Assembly (NCBI RefSeq): GCF_000760935.2
Contig: NZ_CP049744.1
Location: forward strand, 3,131,501-3,195,500
Length of the DNA stretch: 64,000 nucleotides
Source: Rhodococcoides fascians A25f
GTDB lineage: Bacteria > Actinomycetota > Actinomycetes > Mycobacteriales > Mycobacteriaceae
Direction: 5' to 3'
In this document: positions 24,819 to 35,205 of the stretch, piece by piece
Layout of the letters: each line of letters opens with the position of its first letter
Numbering within the stretch: position 1 is the stretch's first letter
Notes under the pieces: generated by a model
Database searches by the model: none
What the model saw: the letters and a program-made list of their open reading frames with translations, nothing else
Told to the model about the DNA's origin: nothing
Made by a program: the position numbers and the translations under genes

Positions 24819-25931
24819 TCAGCGTCGACCGAACGGATCGCCGGGTAGCCGAACGCCGCATGCACGCGCGCACGCGAATCCACTCTCGGCGACTTCGCGA
24901 ACCAGTTCCGGGCCGGCACCGGCACTGAGCGATCTGTCCAGCAATCGCGCCAGGCTGTATTTCTCGTCCGCCTCCAGGGCCGCATCGATCGCGATTCGGG
25001 CCATCGGTCCGTCGCCGCGAACGTACGCACCGAACGCCAGAAGCGTTGCCGCGATGGCTCTCTCGCGCCGTGGAAGTACACGGGAGATCATCGCCCAGAA
25101 TTCCTCGACAAACCCCGCATCGTCGCCGAGCGTCAAGGCGAGCAACGCGTCGCGAACCTGAACCGCGCGAATCGCGACCGCGATCCGAGCAATGTCGACC
25201 GGGTCCAGTTCTGTGTCGTACGGGGCCCGCGCGACGTACGACAGGACGGCCGTCAACTCGTCGGTGCACGAACGTCCGCGGCGACCGAGGCGCGCGATTT
25301 CGGCGGCCACGGCCCGTACCGTGCCCTCGGGGCCCGGCGCGATCGTCTCGGCCAACTCGTGCCTCGACCGTCGCACCGAGTAGCCGTCGAGCACACGGGC
25401 GACGGTCAGCGGCGACGTCGACGGATCGGATATTCGGCCGTGCCGCTGCGGCCCGGACACCGACCACCACACGGCGGAATCGGCGATCTCCGCCGTCGCG
25501 AGGGCCGCACTGAGCTCTATCCCGAACGATGCAAGAGTGGTGACCAGCTCCCCCACCACCGCCTCGACGTCGAGCAGGTGGGCACCTCTGACGGTCCGGT
25601 CGAGGCGGTCGTCGACGAACACCGCAATGACGGCGGGGACGTTCTCCGACGCGCAGTAGCCGGCAAGGTAGCCGATGACGTCGAGCATCTCCGGTGTCGC
25701 CCGGGTGCCGCTGCCGGCGCGTCGATCGATGTGCTCACCTGCCAGCACCAGGTCGTGACGCATCGTAGGACCGACGGTCGCGCCGCCGTCCTTGACCGCG
25801 ATGAGCACGATGGAACGGTGGGGATGGAAGCCGAGCATGGCCGGTACCGCTGCCATCAGATCGCTGGCATCGCCGAGTCGCACTCGGCGGCGAGAGTGAA
25901 AGTTGTCGTGAGAATTCGTCGGTGTGTACAT
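24819..25931 (-). CDS. DUF4192 family protein
   Basis: This 370-residue cytoplasmic protein is typical of DUF4192, a family confined to actinobacteria. It has the early signature RLGDASDLMAAVPAMLGFHP followed by RSIVLIAVKDGG. The remainder is Ala-rich and helical and ends with FACARACGVRLPGDPFGR. The ATG beginning MYTPTNSHDNF is chosen because the seven residues before it are poorly conserved in type. Its role is unknown. Confidence 0.85.
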   Translation of the reverse strand: MYTPTNSHDNFHSRRRVRLGDASDLMAAVPAMLGFHPHRSIVLIAVKDGGATVGPTMRHDLVLAGEHIDRRAGSGTRATPEMLDVIGYLAGYCASENVPAVIAVFVDDRLDRTVRGAHLLDVEAVVGELVTTLASFGIELSAALATAEIADSAVWWSVSGPQRHGRISDPSTSPLTVARVLDGYSVRRSRHELAETIAPGPEGTVRAVAAEIARLGRRGRSCTDELTAVLSYVARAPYDTELDPVDIARIAVAIRAVQVRDALLALTLGDDAGFVEEFWAMISRVLPRRERAIAATLLAFGAYVRGDGPMARIAIDAALEADEKYSLARLLDRSLSAGAGPELVREVAESGFACARACGVRLPGDPFGRR

Positions 25932-26080
25932 GACCCGAAATTCTCGCGGCACTCTCGTCGGGGAACGCAGCGTGAGCTGGGCTTCCGTACTGCCCTGTGG
26001 AGAACGAGCCTTCTGTGGACGAACCGTGCCGCACGCGCAGTTGTGGACCGATTCTGTCGGCCCCTCCTGCTAGGCGCGCG

Positions 26081-26788
26081 TCACCCCTGCTTGACCTTCT
26101 GCACCGCCGCGGTGAAGAGCTCGTCCAGCGTCATCGCGTCGGGCGTCTCGGAACCGAACGACATGAAGGTGGCCGACACCCGCACGTTGTCGATCTGTGC
26201 CATCAGCGTCAGCATCGACTGAGTGACCGCGTCGCCACCGGCTCCCGACGCCACCGTCTGCCGGACGGCCAAGGTGTCGTCCGCATCGATCGGAGGTGCA
26301 GGGGTCAACGTGGACGTCACCGTCGAGGTTGCGCCCGATTTGGTGGCCGTCACCTCGCCGCACTGTTCGAGCTGCTCCATTCGGGTCGAGAGCGGCTCGT
26401 CGACTGCGGTCAATTCGATGGAGATGGTCGACCGGCTGTCGTTGTCGGTGCCGACGATCATGGCCGTGCCGGTGGGGCCGAAATCCTGATCGGCCGGCTT
26501 GCACCCGGCCGGGCTGACCTCGGCACCGGCCGGTATTCCGCTGAGGTCGGGGGCCGCCTGCGAGATGGCCTGCTGAGGCAGCACCAGGGCGTCGTACGGT
26601 GCCGGAAAACTCGACGGGTCGATCAGCAGCGTGTTCAGATCCGTTCCCGGCTGCGACGACGTGGTACCGCCGGCGCTGGGTTCGGGGGTTCCCGTGACGG
26701 TGGAGCTGCAACCGGCCAGCGCAAGAGCTGCGATCGCTGCCGAGGTCGCGGCGATGGACAGGCGGGTTCTGCGTGCGGCGGGGCTCAC
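26081..26788 (-). CDS. Putative lipoprotein
   Basis: This 235-residue secreted protein has a lipoprotein signal: a basic start (RRTRLS), a hydrophobic run AAIAALALA and the lipobox LALAGC near residue 28. A Thr/Ser/Pro linker precedes a globular domain. In its size and the paired cysteines at GCKPADQDF and EQCGEV, the domain resembles mycobacterial lipoproteins of the sensor/DUF5642 kind. I do not recognise it with certainty. The GTG at 26788 has AGAGGA upstream. It lies upstream of DUF4192 and downstream of the MBL gene on the same strand. Confidence 0.75.
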   Translation of the reverse strand: MSPAARRTRLSIAATSAAIAALALAGCSSTVTGTPEPSAGGTTSSQPGTDLNTLLIDPSSFPAPYDALVLPQQAISQAAPDLSGIPAGAEVSPAGCKPADQDFGPTGTAMIVGTDNDSRSTISIELTAVDEPLSTRMEQLEQCGEVTATKSGATSTVTSTLTPAPPIDADDTLAVRQTVASGAGGDAVTQSMLTLMAQIDNVRVSATFMSFGSETPDAMTLDELFTAAVQKVKQG

Positions 26789-26899
26789 AAGACGTCCTCT
26801 TCGGGTCGGTGGGACGCCGCAGCACACGCTCCGGCGTCCCACCACTGTCTCATTCCGACCACCTCGAATGCGGCAGGCGACCTACCGCGGTGTCGGAAT

Positions 26900-27532
26900 T
26901 CAGCTGCCGCGGGCGATCCATTCCTCGAGGTGTGGTGCCTCGTCGCCGATGCGGGTTCCGTCACCGTGTCCGGTGTTGACTCGGGTGTCGGCGGGCAGCG
27001 CGAACAAGCGGTCGCGGATCGACCCGATGATGGTCGGGAAATCCGAGAACGACCGTCCGGTGGCTCCCGGGCCGCCGGAGAACAAGGTGTCGCCGCTGAA
27101 CAACTCCCCCGCTTCGGGCAGGTACAAACAGGTGGATCCGGGTGAATGACCGGGCGTGTGCAGCGCCACGATGTCGGTTCCCGCAACGGTGACGCGCTGG
27201 CCGTCCTCGAGAAGCGAGTGACCGACGCCCGGATGCGTCTGCTCCCACAGCATGTCGTCGGCGGGATGCAGCAGAATCGGCGCATCCAGGGAGTCGGCCA
27301 GCTCGGGGGCGACGGTCACGTGGTCGTTGTGTCCGTGCGTGCAGATGACGGCTTTGACCGTGCGGCCGGCGACGGCGTCGATGATCGGTGCTGCGGTGTG
27401 GGCGGCGTCGACGATCACCACCTCGTCGTCGTCGCCGATCAGCCAGATGTTGTTGTCGACGTCCCAGGTGCCGCCGTCGAGGCTGAACGTTCCCGACGTG
27501 ACGACGTTCTGGACACGAAACGTCCCGCTCAC
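26900..27532 (-). CDS. MBL-fold metallo-hydrolase (glyoxalase II-like)
   Basis: This 210-residue metallo-beta-lactamase-fold hydrolase has the metal-binding HGHNDH near residue 65, followed by [20 protein letters not shown] and the final NTGHGDGT. Its GTG overlaps the mscR stop by four bases (GTGA), so translation is coupled. The same pairing of a mycothiol-dependent dehydrogenase with an MBL protein occurs in mycobacteria (Rv2259-Rv2260). A role in cleaving the S-formyl or other thioester product of the mycothiol pathway is a reasonable inference but is not shown. Confidence 0.87.
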   Translation of the reverse strand: MSGTFRVQNVVTSGTFSLDGGTWDVDNNIWLIGDDDEVVIVDAAHTAAPIIDAVAGRTVKAVICTHGHNDHVTVAPELADSLDAPILLHPADDMLWEQTHPGVGHSLLEDGQRVTVAGTDIVALHTPGHSPGSTCLYLPEAGELFSGDTLFSGGPGATGRSFSDFPTIIGSIRDRLFALPADTRVNTGHGDGTRIGDEAPHLEEWIARGS

Positions 27533-28614
27533 AGGACCACCACCGAACGCAGCACGGTGCCCTGATGCATCTTGTCGAACGCGGCCTCGACGTCCTCGAT
27601 GCCGATCCGCTCGGTAACGAACTTCTCGAGCGGCAACCGGCCCTGCTGATACAGATCGACCAACTGCGGGAAGTCGCGTTCGGGTAGGCAGTCGCCGTAC
27701 CAGGACGACTTCAGCGATCCGCCGCGGGAGAAGAAGTCGATCAACGGCATCTCGAGGGTCATCTCCGGGGTCGGCACCCCGACGAGCACGACGGTGCCGG
27801 CCAGATCCCGCGCGTAGAACGCTTGCTTCCACGTTTCGGGGCGGCCGACGGCGTCGATGACCACATCGGCACCGAAACCCCCGGTCAACTCTTGAACGGC
27901 CTCCACGGCGTCGACCTGCGAGGAGTCGACGGTGTGGGTGGCTCCGAGTTCGAGGGCCCAGTCGAGTTTTCCTTTGTCGCGATCGACCGCGATGATCGTC
28001 GACGCCCCCGCCAGGCGCGCTCCGGCGATCGCGGCATCACCGACACCGCCGCACCCGATCACCGCCACCGAATCACCGCGTGAGACGTGGCCGGTGTTCA
28101 TCGCCGCCCCGAGCCCGGCCATCACCCCGCAGCCGAGCAGCCCGACGACGGCGGGATCGGCGTCGGCGGCGACCTTGGTGCACTGTCCTTCGTGGACGAG
28201 GGTCTTCTCGGCGAACGCACCGATCCCCAAGGCGGGGGTCAGCTCGGTGCCGTCGTCGAGGGTCATCTTCTGCGCGGCGTTGTGGGTGTCGAAGCAGTAC
28301 CACGGGGTGCCGCGTTTGCAGGCCCGGCATTCCCCACAGACCGCGCGCCAGTTCAGGACGACGAAGTCGCCGACCTCGACGTGCTCGACGCGGTCGCCGA
28401 CGGTCTCGACGATGCCGGCGGCTTCGTGTCCGAGCAGGAACGGGAATTCGTCGTTGATGCCACCTTCGCGGTAGTGCAGGTCGGTGTGGCACACCCCGCA
28501 GGCCTGGATCTTCACGACGACCTCGTTGGGGCCGGGATCGGGGATGGTGATCGTCTCGATGGAGACGGGTGCGCCCTTGCTCTTGGCGACGACGGCGCGG
28601 ACCTGCTGCGGCAT
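27529..28614 (-). CDS. mscR: S-nitrosomycothiol reductase / mycothiol-dependent formaldehyde dehydrogenase
   Basis: This zinc-dependent class III-like alcohol dehydrogenase (361 residues) oxidises S-hydroxymethylmycothiol and reduces S-nitrosomycothiol with NAD(H). Catalytic zinc ligands are in [12 protein letters not shown] and LLGHEAAG. The structural zinc cluster is [15 protein letters not shown]. The NAD fold follows with [19 protein letters not shown]. The ATG has GGAGG five bases upstream. It is followed with overlap by the MBL gene and is divergent from sthA across a palindrome-rich spacer. Its context suggests a response to formaldehyde or nitric oxide stress. Confidence 0.92.
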   Translation of the reverse strand: MPQQVRAVVAKSKGAPVSIETITIPDPGPNEVVVKIQACGVCHTDLHYREGGINDEFPFLLGHEAAGIVETVGDRVEHVEVGDFVVLNWRAVCGECRACKRGTPWYCFDTHNAAQKMTLDDGTELTPALGIGAFAEKTLVHEGQCTKVAADADPAVVGLLGCGVMAGLGAAMNTGHVSRGDSVAVIGCGGVGDAAIAGARLAGASTIIAVDRDKGKLDWALELGATHTVDSSQVDAVEAVQELTGGFGADVVIDAVGRPETWKQAFYARDLAGTVVLVGVPTPEMTLEMPLIDFFSRGGSLKSSWYGDCLPERDFPQLVDLYQQGRLPLEKFVTERIGIEDVEAAFDKMHQGTVLRSVVVL

Positions 28615-28695
28615 GTGTTCCTCCACTGAAAAATCGGGTGTTTCGTGCTCTGTTCAGCCTCGCACAACGCATCGTCACGTGGCGACATCTGCATG

Positions 28696-28734
28696 GGTTC
28701 GACGCCTCGAACCGTGGAGTTCACAAGGTTGTGA
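28696..28734. promoter_or_regulatory. Two palindromes in the mscR-sthA divergent region
   Basis: GGTTCGA-CGCC-TCGAACC (28696-28713) and TCACAA-GG-TTGTGA (28721-28734) are perfect inverted repeats. They sit next to each other between the two divergent start codons. They look like operators for a dimeric regulator. The first has its half-sites in the opposite order to a LexA box and so is unlikely to be one. A -10-like TACCTA lies at 28768-28773 before sthA. Confidence 0.45.
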
Positions 28735-28779
28735 CCGGGTGGGCACGCAGTCTTTGCGTGCGCCCGGTACCTATGAGAA

Positions 28780-30195
28780 ATGTCTGAACCCATGGAGTAC
28801 GACCTGGTGGTCATCGGCTCCGGCCCTGGCGGCCAGAAGGCGGCCATCGCGGCTGCGAAGCTCGGCAAGCGAGTGGCGATCGTGGAGAAGGGACACATGC
28901 TCGGCGGGGTCTGCGTCAATACCGGGACCATCCCGTCCAAAACTCTGCGTGAAGCCGTCCTGTACCTCACGGGCATGAACCAACGTGAGCTGTACGGGGC
29001 GAGCTACCGGGTGAAGGCCGACATCACTCCGGCCGATCTGCTGGCGCGGACCCAGCACGTCATCGGCAAGGAGATCGAGGTGGTTCGCTCGCAATTGCTG
29101 CGCAACCGCATCGAACTGATCACCGGTGTCGGCAGGTTCGTCGACGCCCACACCATCGCGATCGAGGACGACTCGCGAGGTGAGCGCATCACCGTCACAG
29201 CCGCCAACGTGGTGATCGCCACCGGAACCGCGCCTGCGCGTCCCGCGGACGTCGCGTTCGACGACTACCGGGTACTCGACTCCGACGGAATACTCAATCT
29301 CGAGTTCATCCCGGCTTCGATGGTGGTCGTCGGAGCAGGCGTGATCGGGATCGAGTACGCCTCGATGTTCGCAGCCCTCGGCACCAAGGTCACGGTCGTC
29401 GAGAAGCGCGATTCGATGCTCGACTTCTGTGATCGCGAGATCATCGAGTCGTTGCAGTTCCATCTCCGCGACCTCGCCGTGACGTTCAGATTCGGCGAAG
29501 CGGTCACCGCGGTCGACGTCGGCCCGAACGGTACCGTCACCACGCTCGCGAGCGGCAAGCGCATTCCGGCGGAGACGGTGATGTACTCGGCCGGGCGCCA
29601 GGGATTGACCACGGCGCTCGAACTCGAGAACGCAGGACTCGAGGCGGACGCGCGCGGCCGCATCTTCGTCGACGAGCATTTCCAGACCAAGGTCGATCAC
29701 ATCTACGCAGTCGGCGATGTCATCGGGTTCCCGGCGCTGGCCGCGACGTCGATGGACCAGGGCAGGCTGGCGGCGTATCACGCATTCGGTGAGTCGAGCG
29801 CCAAACTGACCGACCTTCAGCCCATCGGCATCTACTCGATCCCGGAGGTGTCCTATGTCGGTGCAACGGAGGTCGATCTGACGAAGGGGTCGATTCCCTA
29901 CGAGGTGGGAGTGTCGAGATATCGCGAACTGGCCCGCGGCCAGATTGCCGGCGACTCGTACGGAATGTTGAAGTTGCTCGTCTCCACCGAAGACCGGTCG
30001 ATTCTCGGTGTGCACATCTTCGGGTCCGGTGCGACGGATCTGGTGCACATCGGACAGGCAGTCATGGGATGCGGCGGTACCGTCGATTACCTCGTCGACG
30101 CCGTGTTCAACTACCCGACGCTGTCCGAGGCGTACAAGGTGGCCGCGCTCGATGTCACCAACAAGATCCGAGCGCTGGCCAACTTCGACCGCTGA
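28780..30195 (+). CDS. sthA: Soluble (Si-specific) NAD(P)+ transhydrogenase
   Basis: This FAD flavoprotein of 471 residues moves hydride between NADPH and NAD+. The FAD loop [20 protein letters not shown] comes first. The segment [14 protein letters not shown] has only one cysteine where related disulfide reductases have two, which marks SthA. The second nucleotide loop [19 protein letters not shown] and a dimerisation domain follow. The ATG has TACCTA six bases upstream, suggesting leaderless initiation. It corresponds to Rv2713. It balances NADPH against NADH. Confidence 0.94.
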   Translation: MSEPMEYDLVVIGSGPGGQKAAIAAAKLGKRVAIVEKGHMLGGVCVNTGTIPSKTLREAVLYLTGMNQRELYGASYRVKADITPADLLARTQHVIGKEIEVVRSQLLRNRIELITGVGRFVDAHTIAIEDDSRGERITVTAANVVIATGTAPARPADVAFDDYRVLDSDGILNLEFIPASMVVVGAGVIGIEYASMFAALGTKVTVVEKRDSMLDFCDREIIESLQFHLRDLAVTFRFGEAVTAVDVGPNGTVTTLASGKRIPAETVMYSAGRQGLTTALELENAGLEADARGRIFVDEHFQTKVDHIYAVGDVIGFPALAATSMDQGRLAAYHAFGESSAKLTDLQPIGIYSIPEVSYVGATEVDLTKGSIPYEVGVSRYRELARGQIAGDSYGMLKLLVSTEDRSILGVHIFGSGATDLVHIGQAVMGCGGTVDYLVDAVFNYPTLSEAYKVAALDVTNKIRALANFDR

Positions 30196-30377
30196 CGGGC
30201 CTCACTCGGAACCCCGACGACCACTGGGGAATGAACGACGGCCGTCCGGTTGTTCTTTCCATCAGTGATTCGCCACGTTCGACGTCGGCGTGTACACGGT
30301 GCATACGGAGGGTCGGCGTATTCTGACCCGGATCTCGCATCGAGGTACCGACGAGTCGATCCGAAAGGGGCCCGGCC

Positions 30378-31322
30378 ATGACCGAACAGTCGAAGATGTA
30401 CGAGCTGGAATTTCCGGCACCGCAAATCTTCTCCGACGACGGCGTCGGACCCGTCCTCGTGCACGGCCTGGAGGGATTCTCCGACGCCGGTCACGCCGTG
30501 AAGTTGGCGACGACCCATCTGCGCGAGAGCCTCGAATCCGAACTGGTGGCGTCGTTCGACGTCGACGAGTTGATCGACTACCGGTCCCGTCGTCCGACGA
30601 TGACGTTCAAATCCGACCACTTCTCGGACTACGACGCTCCCGAGTTGAACCTCTACGCAGTCAAGGACCGGGCCGGGACACCGTTCCTGCTTCTGGCCGG
30701 TATGGAGCCGGATCTGCGGTGGGAGAAGTTCACCACCGCCGTCCGCCTGCTCGCCGAGCAGCTCGGTGTGCGGCGCACCATCGGTCTCGGCTCCATCCCG
30801 ATGGCGATTCCGCACACGCGCCCACTCGGGGTCACGGCGCATGCCAGTGATCGGGAGCTGGTCAAGGAAGGCAACAGCTGGGCGGGCGACCTGCAGGTGC
30901 CCGGAAGTGCGTCCTCGCTGCTCGAGCTTCGGATGGCTCAGCACGGGCACGAGTCGATGGGCTTTTCGGTGCACGTCCCGCACTATCTCGCCCAGACGGA
31001 CTACCCCGGCGCGGCCGAGACTCTGCTCGAGAACGTCAGCGAGGCCGCCGAGCTCGATCTTCCGCTCGCAGCACTCGGCGAGGCTGCGGCGCGAGTTCGC
31101 GAGCAGGTGAACGAGCACATCACCGGAAACGACGAGGTGCAGTCGGTGGTGCAGGCGCTCGAGCGTCAGTACGACACGTACGTCGCCGCACAGGAGCAGC
31201 AGTCGACGTTGCTGGCCGGTGACGAGCCGTTGCCGAGCGGGGACGAACTCGGTGCAGAATTCGAGCGTTTCCTGGCCGAACAGGCCGGCCTCGACGAGGG
31301 CGACGACACCGACCGTCAGTGA
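30378..31322 (+). CDS. PAC2 family protein (Rv2714-like)
   Basis: This 314-residue protein belongs to the PAC2 family, named for proteasome assembly chaperone 2. Its core segments are VLVHGLEGFSDAGHAV and FLLLAGMEPDLRW, followed by GLGSIPMAIPHTRPLGVTAH. The C-terminal 60 residues are acidic and Glu/Gln-rich and may form a helix. The ATG follows GAAAGGGG. It is equivalent to Rv2714, whose structure is known but whose role is not. A TATTCT at 30319-30324 may be its -10. Confidence 0.88.
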   Translation: MTEQSKMYELEFPAPQIFSDDGVGPVLVHGLEGFSDAGHAVKLATTHLRESLESELVASFDVDELIDYRSRRPTMTFKSDHFSDYDAPELNLYAVKDRAGTPFLLLAGMEPDLRWEKFTTAVRLLAEQLGVRRTIGLGSIPMAIPHTRPLGVTAHASDRELVKEGNSWAGDLQVPGSASSLLELRMAQHGHESMGFSVHVPHYLAQTDYPGAAETLLENVSEAAELDLPLAALGEAAARVREQVNEHITGNDEVQSVVQALERQYDTYVAAQEQQSTLLAGDEPLPSGDELGAEFERFLAEQAGLDEGDDTDRQ

Positions 31323-31565
31323 TACGACACCCGACGACAGTGTGAGTAGTCACAGCGTGGAGTCGTAGCAACCGTCGAATCGGACAGCGGGAGCGGATCG
31401 AAACATACCTGTAACCGCAAATACGCTCGATGTTCTGCCCCGAACGTCATCTCGTGCGAGAGTCGTAGCGACACGTACTCCGGTATGTACCGTCAACACA
31501 CTCGTACACGGCGACGCCGTACTGCCTCGCGCGTGCGGCGCACCAGGGAATGTCAGGAGGCGCAG

Positions 31566-32606
31566 ATGGCTACCACTCCGCGCAGTCGCAAGCTCCGGCC
31601 GGTTCCCGACGAAGAACCACGGCTGATCTTTCGGACCATTCACGGATATCGGCGGGCGTTTCGGATGGCCGGTGAGGGCCCGGTGGTGTTGTTGATCCAT
31701 GGGATCGGCGACAATTCCGAGACGTGGAACGAGGTGATTCCGCACCTCGCGAAGAACTACACCGTGATTGCGCCGGATCTTCTCGGACACGGACGCTCGG
31801 ACAAGCCTCGCGCGGATTACTCCGTCGCCGCGTACGCGAACGGCATGCGCGACCTGCTCTCGGTTCTCGGCATCGAGCACGTCACCGTCATCGGTCATTC
31901 ACTCGGTGGTGGCGTTGCGATGCAGTTCGCCTACCAGTTTCCCAACATGGTCGACAGGCTGGCGCTGGTGTCCTCCGGCGGCGTCACCAAGGACGTGCAC
32001 CCCATTCTTCGGCTCGCGTCGATGCCTTTCCTGAGCGAGGCGGTCAAGCTACTCCGTCTACCGGGCGCGATACCCGCGGTCAAGCTGGCCGGCGGGGTAC
32101 TCAGCAAGCTGCACAGCTCACCGCTTCGACCCGGTTCACTGCTGCACGACACCCCGGATCTGATCCGGGTGTTGAGCGAGCTGCCTGCACCGACCACATA
32201 CGAGGCGTATCTGCGGACCCTGCGCGCTGTGGTGGACTGGCGAGGTCAGGTGGTCACGATGCTGGACCGCTGTTATCTCACCGAGAACCTGCCCGTCCTG
32301 CTCGTCTGGGGTGATCAGGATTCCGTCATTCCGGTGAGCCATGCGCGCCTCGCCCACTCGGCCATGCCGGGCTCGACTCTGGAAGTGTTCGAGAACTCCG
32401 GACATTTCCCGTTCCGTGACGACCCCATGCGCTTCCTGCAGGTGGTGGAAGACTTCATCGACTCGACCCCGTCGCTGACCTTCGACGAGGTGCGGTGGCG
32501 GAATCTGCTCATCACCGGCGTCGGTGAGGACATGATCACCGGAAGCGCCAGCACCCGGATGGCCGTTCTCGGTGCCATGGGTTCGGACGAGCGCAGCGCG
32601 ACCTGA
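31566..32606 (+). CDS. Alpha/beta-fold hydrolase (Rv2715-like)
   Basis: This 346-residue serine hydrolase has the oxyanion segment LLIHGIGDNSETW and the nucleophile GHSLGGGVAMQFA (Ser in GxSxG near residue 125). The acid loop is VLLVWGDQDSVIPVSHA and the catalytic His lies in FENSGHFPFRDDP. This is a complete triad. The ATG has GGAGG five bases upstream. It matches Rv2715 in position. Related proteins include epoxide hydrolases and lipases, and the substrate is unknown. The 240 bases before it contain no gene that I can support. Confidence 0.9.
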   Translation: MATTPRSRKLRPVPDEEPRLIFRTIHGYRRAFRMAGEGPVVLLIHGIGDNSETWNEVIPHLAKNYTVIAPDLLGHGRSDKPRADYSVAAYANGMRDLLSVLGIEHVTVIGHSLGGGVAMQFAYQFPNMVDRLALVSSGGVTKDVHPILRLASMPFLSEAVKLLRLPGAIPAVKLAGGVLSKLHSSPLRPGSLLHDTPDLIRVLSELPAPTTYEAYLRTLRAVVDWRGQVVTMLDRCYLTENLPVLLVWGDQDSVIPVSHARLAHSAMPGSTLEVFENSGHFPFRDDPMRFLQVVEDFIDSTPSLTFDEVRWRNLLITGVGEDMITGSASTRMAVLGAMGSDERSAT

Positions 32607-32676
32607 CGCGTCGCATCGGCTCCGGACGCACGGTGTCGATGCGGGACGAAAGGCACATCCCACATAGCCTGTAGAG

Positions 32677-35193
32677 GTGCTCCTCACCGAACTGATTCCC
32701 GAAGTCTCCGCCGAGAATTCCGACGGCATCGACCCGGACGTCCTGTTCGACACGTTCACCACCTGGACCGCCGATCGCGGTCTGACTCTCTATCCCGCGC
32801 AAGAGGAAGCTCTCATCGAGCTGGTCTCCGGCTCCAATGTCATCCTCGCGACCCCCACCGGGTCGGGTAAGTCGATGGTGGCCATCGGGGCCCATTACGC
32901 CGCGATGGCGGCGGGCATTCGTAGCTTCTACACCGCGCCGATCAAGGCACTGGTCAGTGAGAAATTCTTCGCCCTGTGCGAGATCTTCGGTGCCCAGAAC
33001 GTCGGCATGATGACCGGCGACGCGTCGGTCAATTCCGGAGCCCCGATCATCTGCGCCACCGCCGAGATCGTGGCGAACCTCGCCTTGCGCCAGGGTGCCG
33101 GCTCGGACATCGGCCAGGTGATCATGGACGAGTTCCACTATTACTCCGAACCCGATCGAGGGTGGGCCTGGCAGGTTCCGTTGATCGAGCTGCCGCACGC
33201 TCAGTTCCTGTTGATGTCGGCGACGTTGGGCGACGTGTCGTTCTTCCGAGACGATCTGACCAGGCGCACCGGACGAACCACGACGGTCGTCTCCGGCACC
33301 GAGCGCCCGGTTCCGTTGATGTTCTCCTACGTCACGACTCCGATCAGCGAGACCATCGAAGAACTGGTGCAAACGCACCTCGCGCCGGTGTACGTCGTGC
33401 ATTTCACTCAGGCTTCGGCTCTCGAACGCGCTCAGGCATTGACGAGCGTCAACGTCGCGTCCAAACAGGAGAAAGCCGAGATCGCAGAGGCCATCGGCAA
33501 CTTCCGGTTCACCACCGGATTCGGCAAGACTCTGTCGAGGCTGGTCCGACACGGCATCGGCGTGCACCACGCCGGCATGCTGCCCAAGTATCGGCGCTTG
33601 GTCGAGAAGCTCGCGCAGGACGGCCTGCTGAAGGTGATCTGTGGGACCGACACACTGGGCGTGGGTATCAACGTTCCCATTCGGACAGTGCTGTTCACCG
33701 GACTCACCAAGTACGACGGCATCAGGACCCGCAAGCTACGGGCCCGCGAGTTCCATCAGATCGCAGGCCGCGCGGGCCGGGCGGGATACGACACGCTCGG
33801 TACGGTCGTCGTCGAGGCCCCGGAGCACGACATCGAGAATGCGCGGCTGGTGGCCAAGGCAGGCGACGATCCCAAGAAGCTCAAGCGAGTGCAGCGCAAG
33901 AAGGCACCCGACGGTTTCGTCTCTTGGGGCGAGCCGACGTTCGAGCGGATCATCGCAGCGAGCCCCGAGCCGCTCACCTCTCGGTTCTCGGTGAGCAACG
34001 CAATGCTGCTCAATGTCATTGCACGGCCGGGCAATTGCTTCTACGCCATGCGCCACCTGCTCGAAGACAACCACGAGACCCGGTCCGCTCAACGCAAACA
34101 CATTCTGCGTGCGCTCTCGCTGTATCGGGGGTTGGTCGACGCGGGCATCGTCGAGCAACTCGAGGAGCCGGACGCAGACGGTCGACACGCTCGACTGACC
34201 GTGGACCTACAACCGGATTTCGCGCTCAACCAGCCGCTGTCCACCTTCGCGGTCGCATCCTTCGAGCTGCTCGACGTCGAGTCACCGACCCACGCACTGG
34301 ATGTGGTGTCGATCATCGAATCGACGCTCGACGATCCTCGCCAGATCCTGATGGCTCAGCAGCATGCTGCGCGCGGTGAGGCGGTCTCGCAGATGAAGGC
34401 CGACGGTATCGAATACGACGAGAGAATGGAGTTGCTCGAGGAGGTCACCTGGCCGAAACCTCTTGCAGAACTGCTGGTTCCGGCATTCGAGATCTACCGC
34501 GGCACCCACCCCTGGCTCTCCGAGATCGGGCTCTCGCCCAAATCCGTCGTACGCGACATGGTCGAGCGAGCGATGACCTTCGCCGAGCTGATCAGTCACT
34601 ACGGTTTGATGCGTTCGGAGGGACTGGTGCTGCGCTACCTCGCCGACGCCTATCGCACACTGCGCCAGACGGTTCCGCCTGAATCTCGAACGGAGGAGGT
34701 CCAGGACATCACCGAATGGTTGGGCGAACTCGTCCGACAGGTGGATTCCAGCCTGCTCGACGAGTGGGAGAACCTGACCGACCCCGGCGCCGAGCCCGAA
34801 GCCCTCGTCGAGGCATACGGATCCGACGCGCCGCGTCCGATCTCGGCCAATCCCAGGGCATTCCGGGTGCTGGCCCGCAACGCGATCTTCCGTCGAGTCG
34901 ATCTCGCGGCGCGTCGCCAGTGGAACGCGCTCGACGAACTGGACGACGGTCCCGATTGGGAGGCAGAGCTGGATCCGTTCTTCGCCGAGTACGGCGAGAT
35001 CGGAACCGGCCCCTCGGCCCGTGGTCCCGCACTGTTCACCCTGAATGTCGGTGCAGAATCCACTACGGTGCGTCAGGTACTCGAGGATCCGGACGGGGAC
35101 CACGGTTGGTCCCTCGACGCGGTTGTCGACGTGCCGGAATCCGATGCCGCCGGCGAGATCGTGTTCGACGAGATCGTGATCACTGCAGGCTGA
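32677..35193 (+). CDS. Ski2-like DEAD/DEAH-box RNA helicase with DUF3516 domain
   Basis: This 838-residue superfamily 2 helicase has Walker A ATPTGSGKSMVA near residue 65. Motif Ia is FYTAPIKALVSEKF, motif II is VIMDEFHYYS (DEFH) and motif III is LLMSATLGD. Motif VI is HQIAGRAGRAGYDT. The C-terminal half is the DUF3516 part, found mostly in actinobacteria. The GTG at 32677 has TAGCCT ending six bases upstream, consistent with a leaderless transcript. By similarity to Ski2/Mtr4 it probably unwinds RNA in turnover or processing. Confidence 0.9.
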   Translation: MLLTELIPEVSAENSDGIDPDVLFDTFTTWTADRGLTLYPAQEEALIELVSGSNVILATPTGSGKSMVAIGAHYAAMAAGIRSFYTAPIKALVSEKFFALCEIFGAQNVGMMTGDASVNSGAPIICATAEIVANLALRQGAGSDIGQVIMDEFHYYSEPDRGWAWQVPLIELPHAQFLLMSATLGDVSFFRDDLTRRTGRTTTVVSGTERPVPLMFSYVTTPISETIEELVQTHLAPVYVVHFTQASALERAQALTSVNVASKQEKAEIAEAIGNFRFTTGFGKTLSRLVRHGIGVHHAGMLPKYRRLVEKLAQDGLLKVICGTDTLGVGINVPIRTVLFTGLTKYDGIRTRKLRAREFHQIAGRAGRAGYDTLGTVVVEAPEHDIENARLVAKAGDDPKKLKRVQRKKAPDGFVSWGEPTFERIIAASPEPLTSRFSVSNAMLLNVIARPGNCFYAMRHLLEDNHETRSAQRKHILRALSLYRGLVDAGIVEQLEEPDADGRHARLTVDLQPDFALNQPLSTFAVASFELLDVESPTHALDVVSIIESTLDDPRQILMAQQHAARGEAVSQMKADGIEYDERMELLEEVTWPKPLAELLVPAFEIYRGTHPWLSEIGLSPKSVVRDMVERAMTFAELISHYGLMRSEGLVLRYLADAYRTLRQTVPPESRTEEVQDITEWLGELVRQVDSSLLDEWENLTDPGAEPEALVEAYGSDAPRPISANPRAFRVLARNAIFRRVDLAARRQWNALDELDDGPDWEAELDPFFAEYGEIGTGPSARGPALFTLNVGAESTTVRQVLEDPDGDHGWSLDAVVDVPESDAAGEIVFDEIVITAG

Positions 35194-35205
35194 TACCGTC
35201 CAAGC

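Noticed and set aside
25990..26060. TGTGGA-type motifs resembling DnaA boxes before the DUF4192 gene
   Set aside because: Only loose matches without a cluster, an AT-rich stretch or replication genes nearby, so not an origin.
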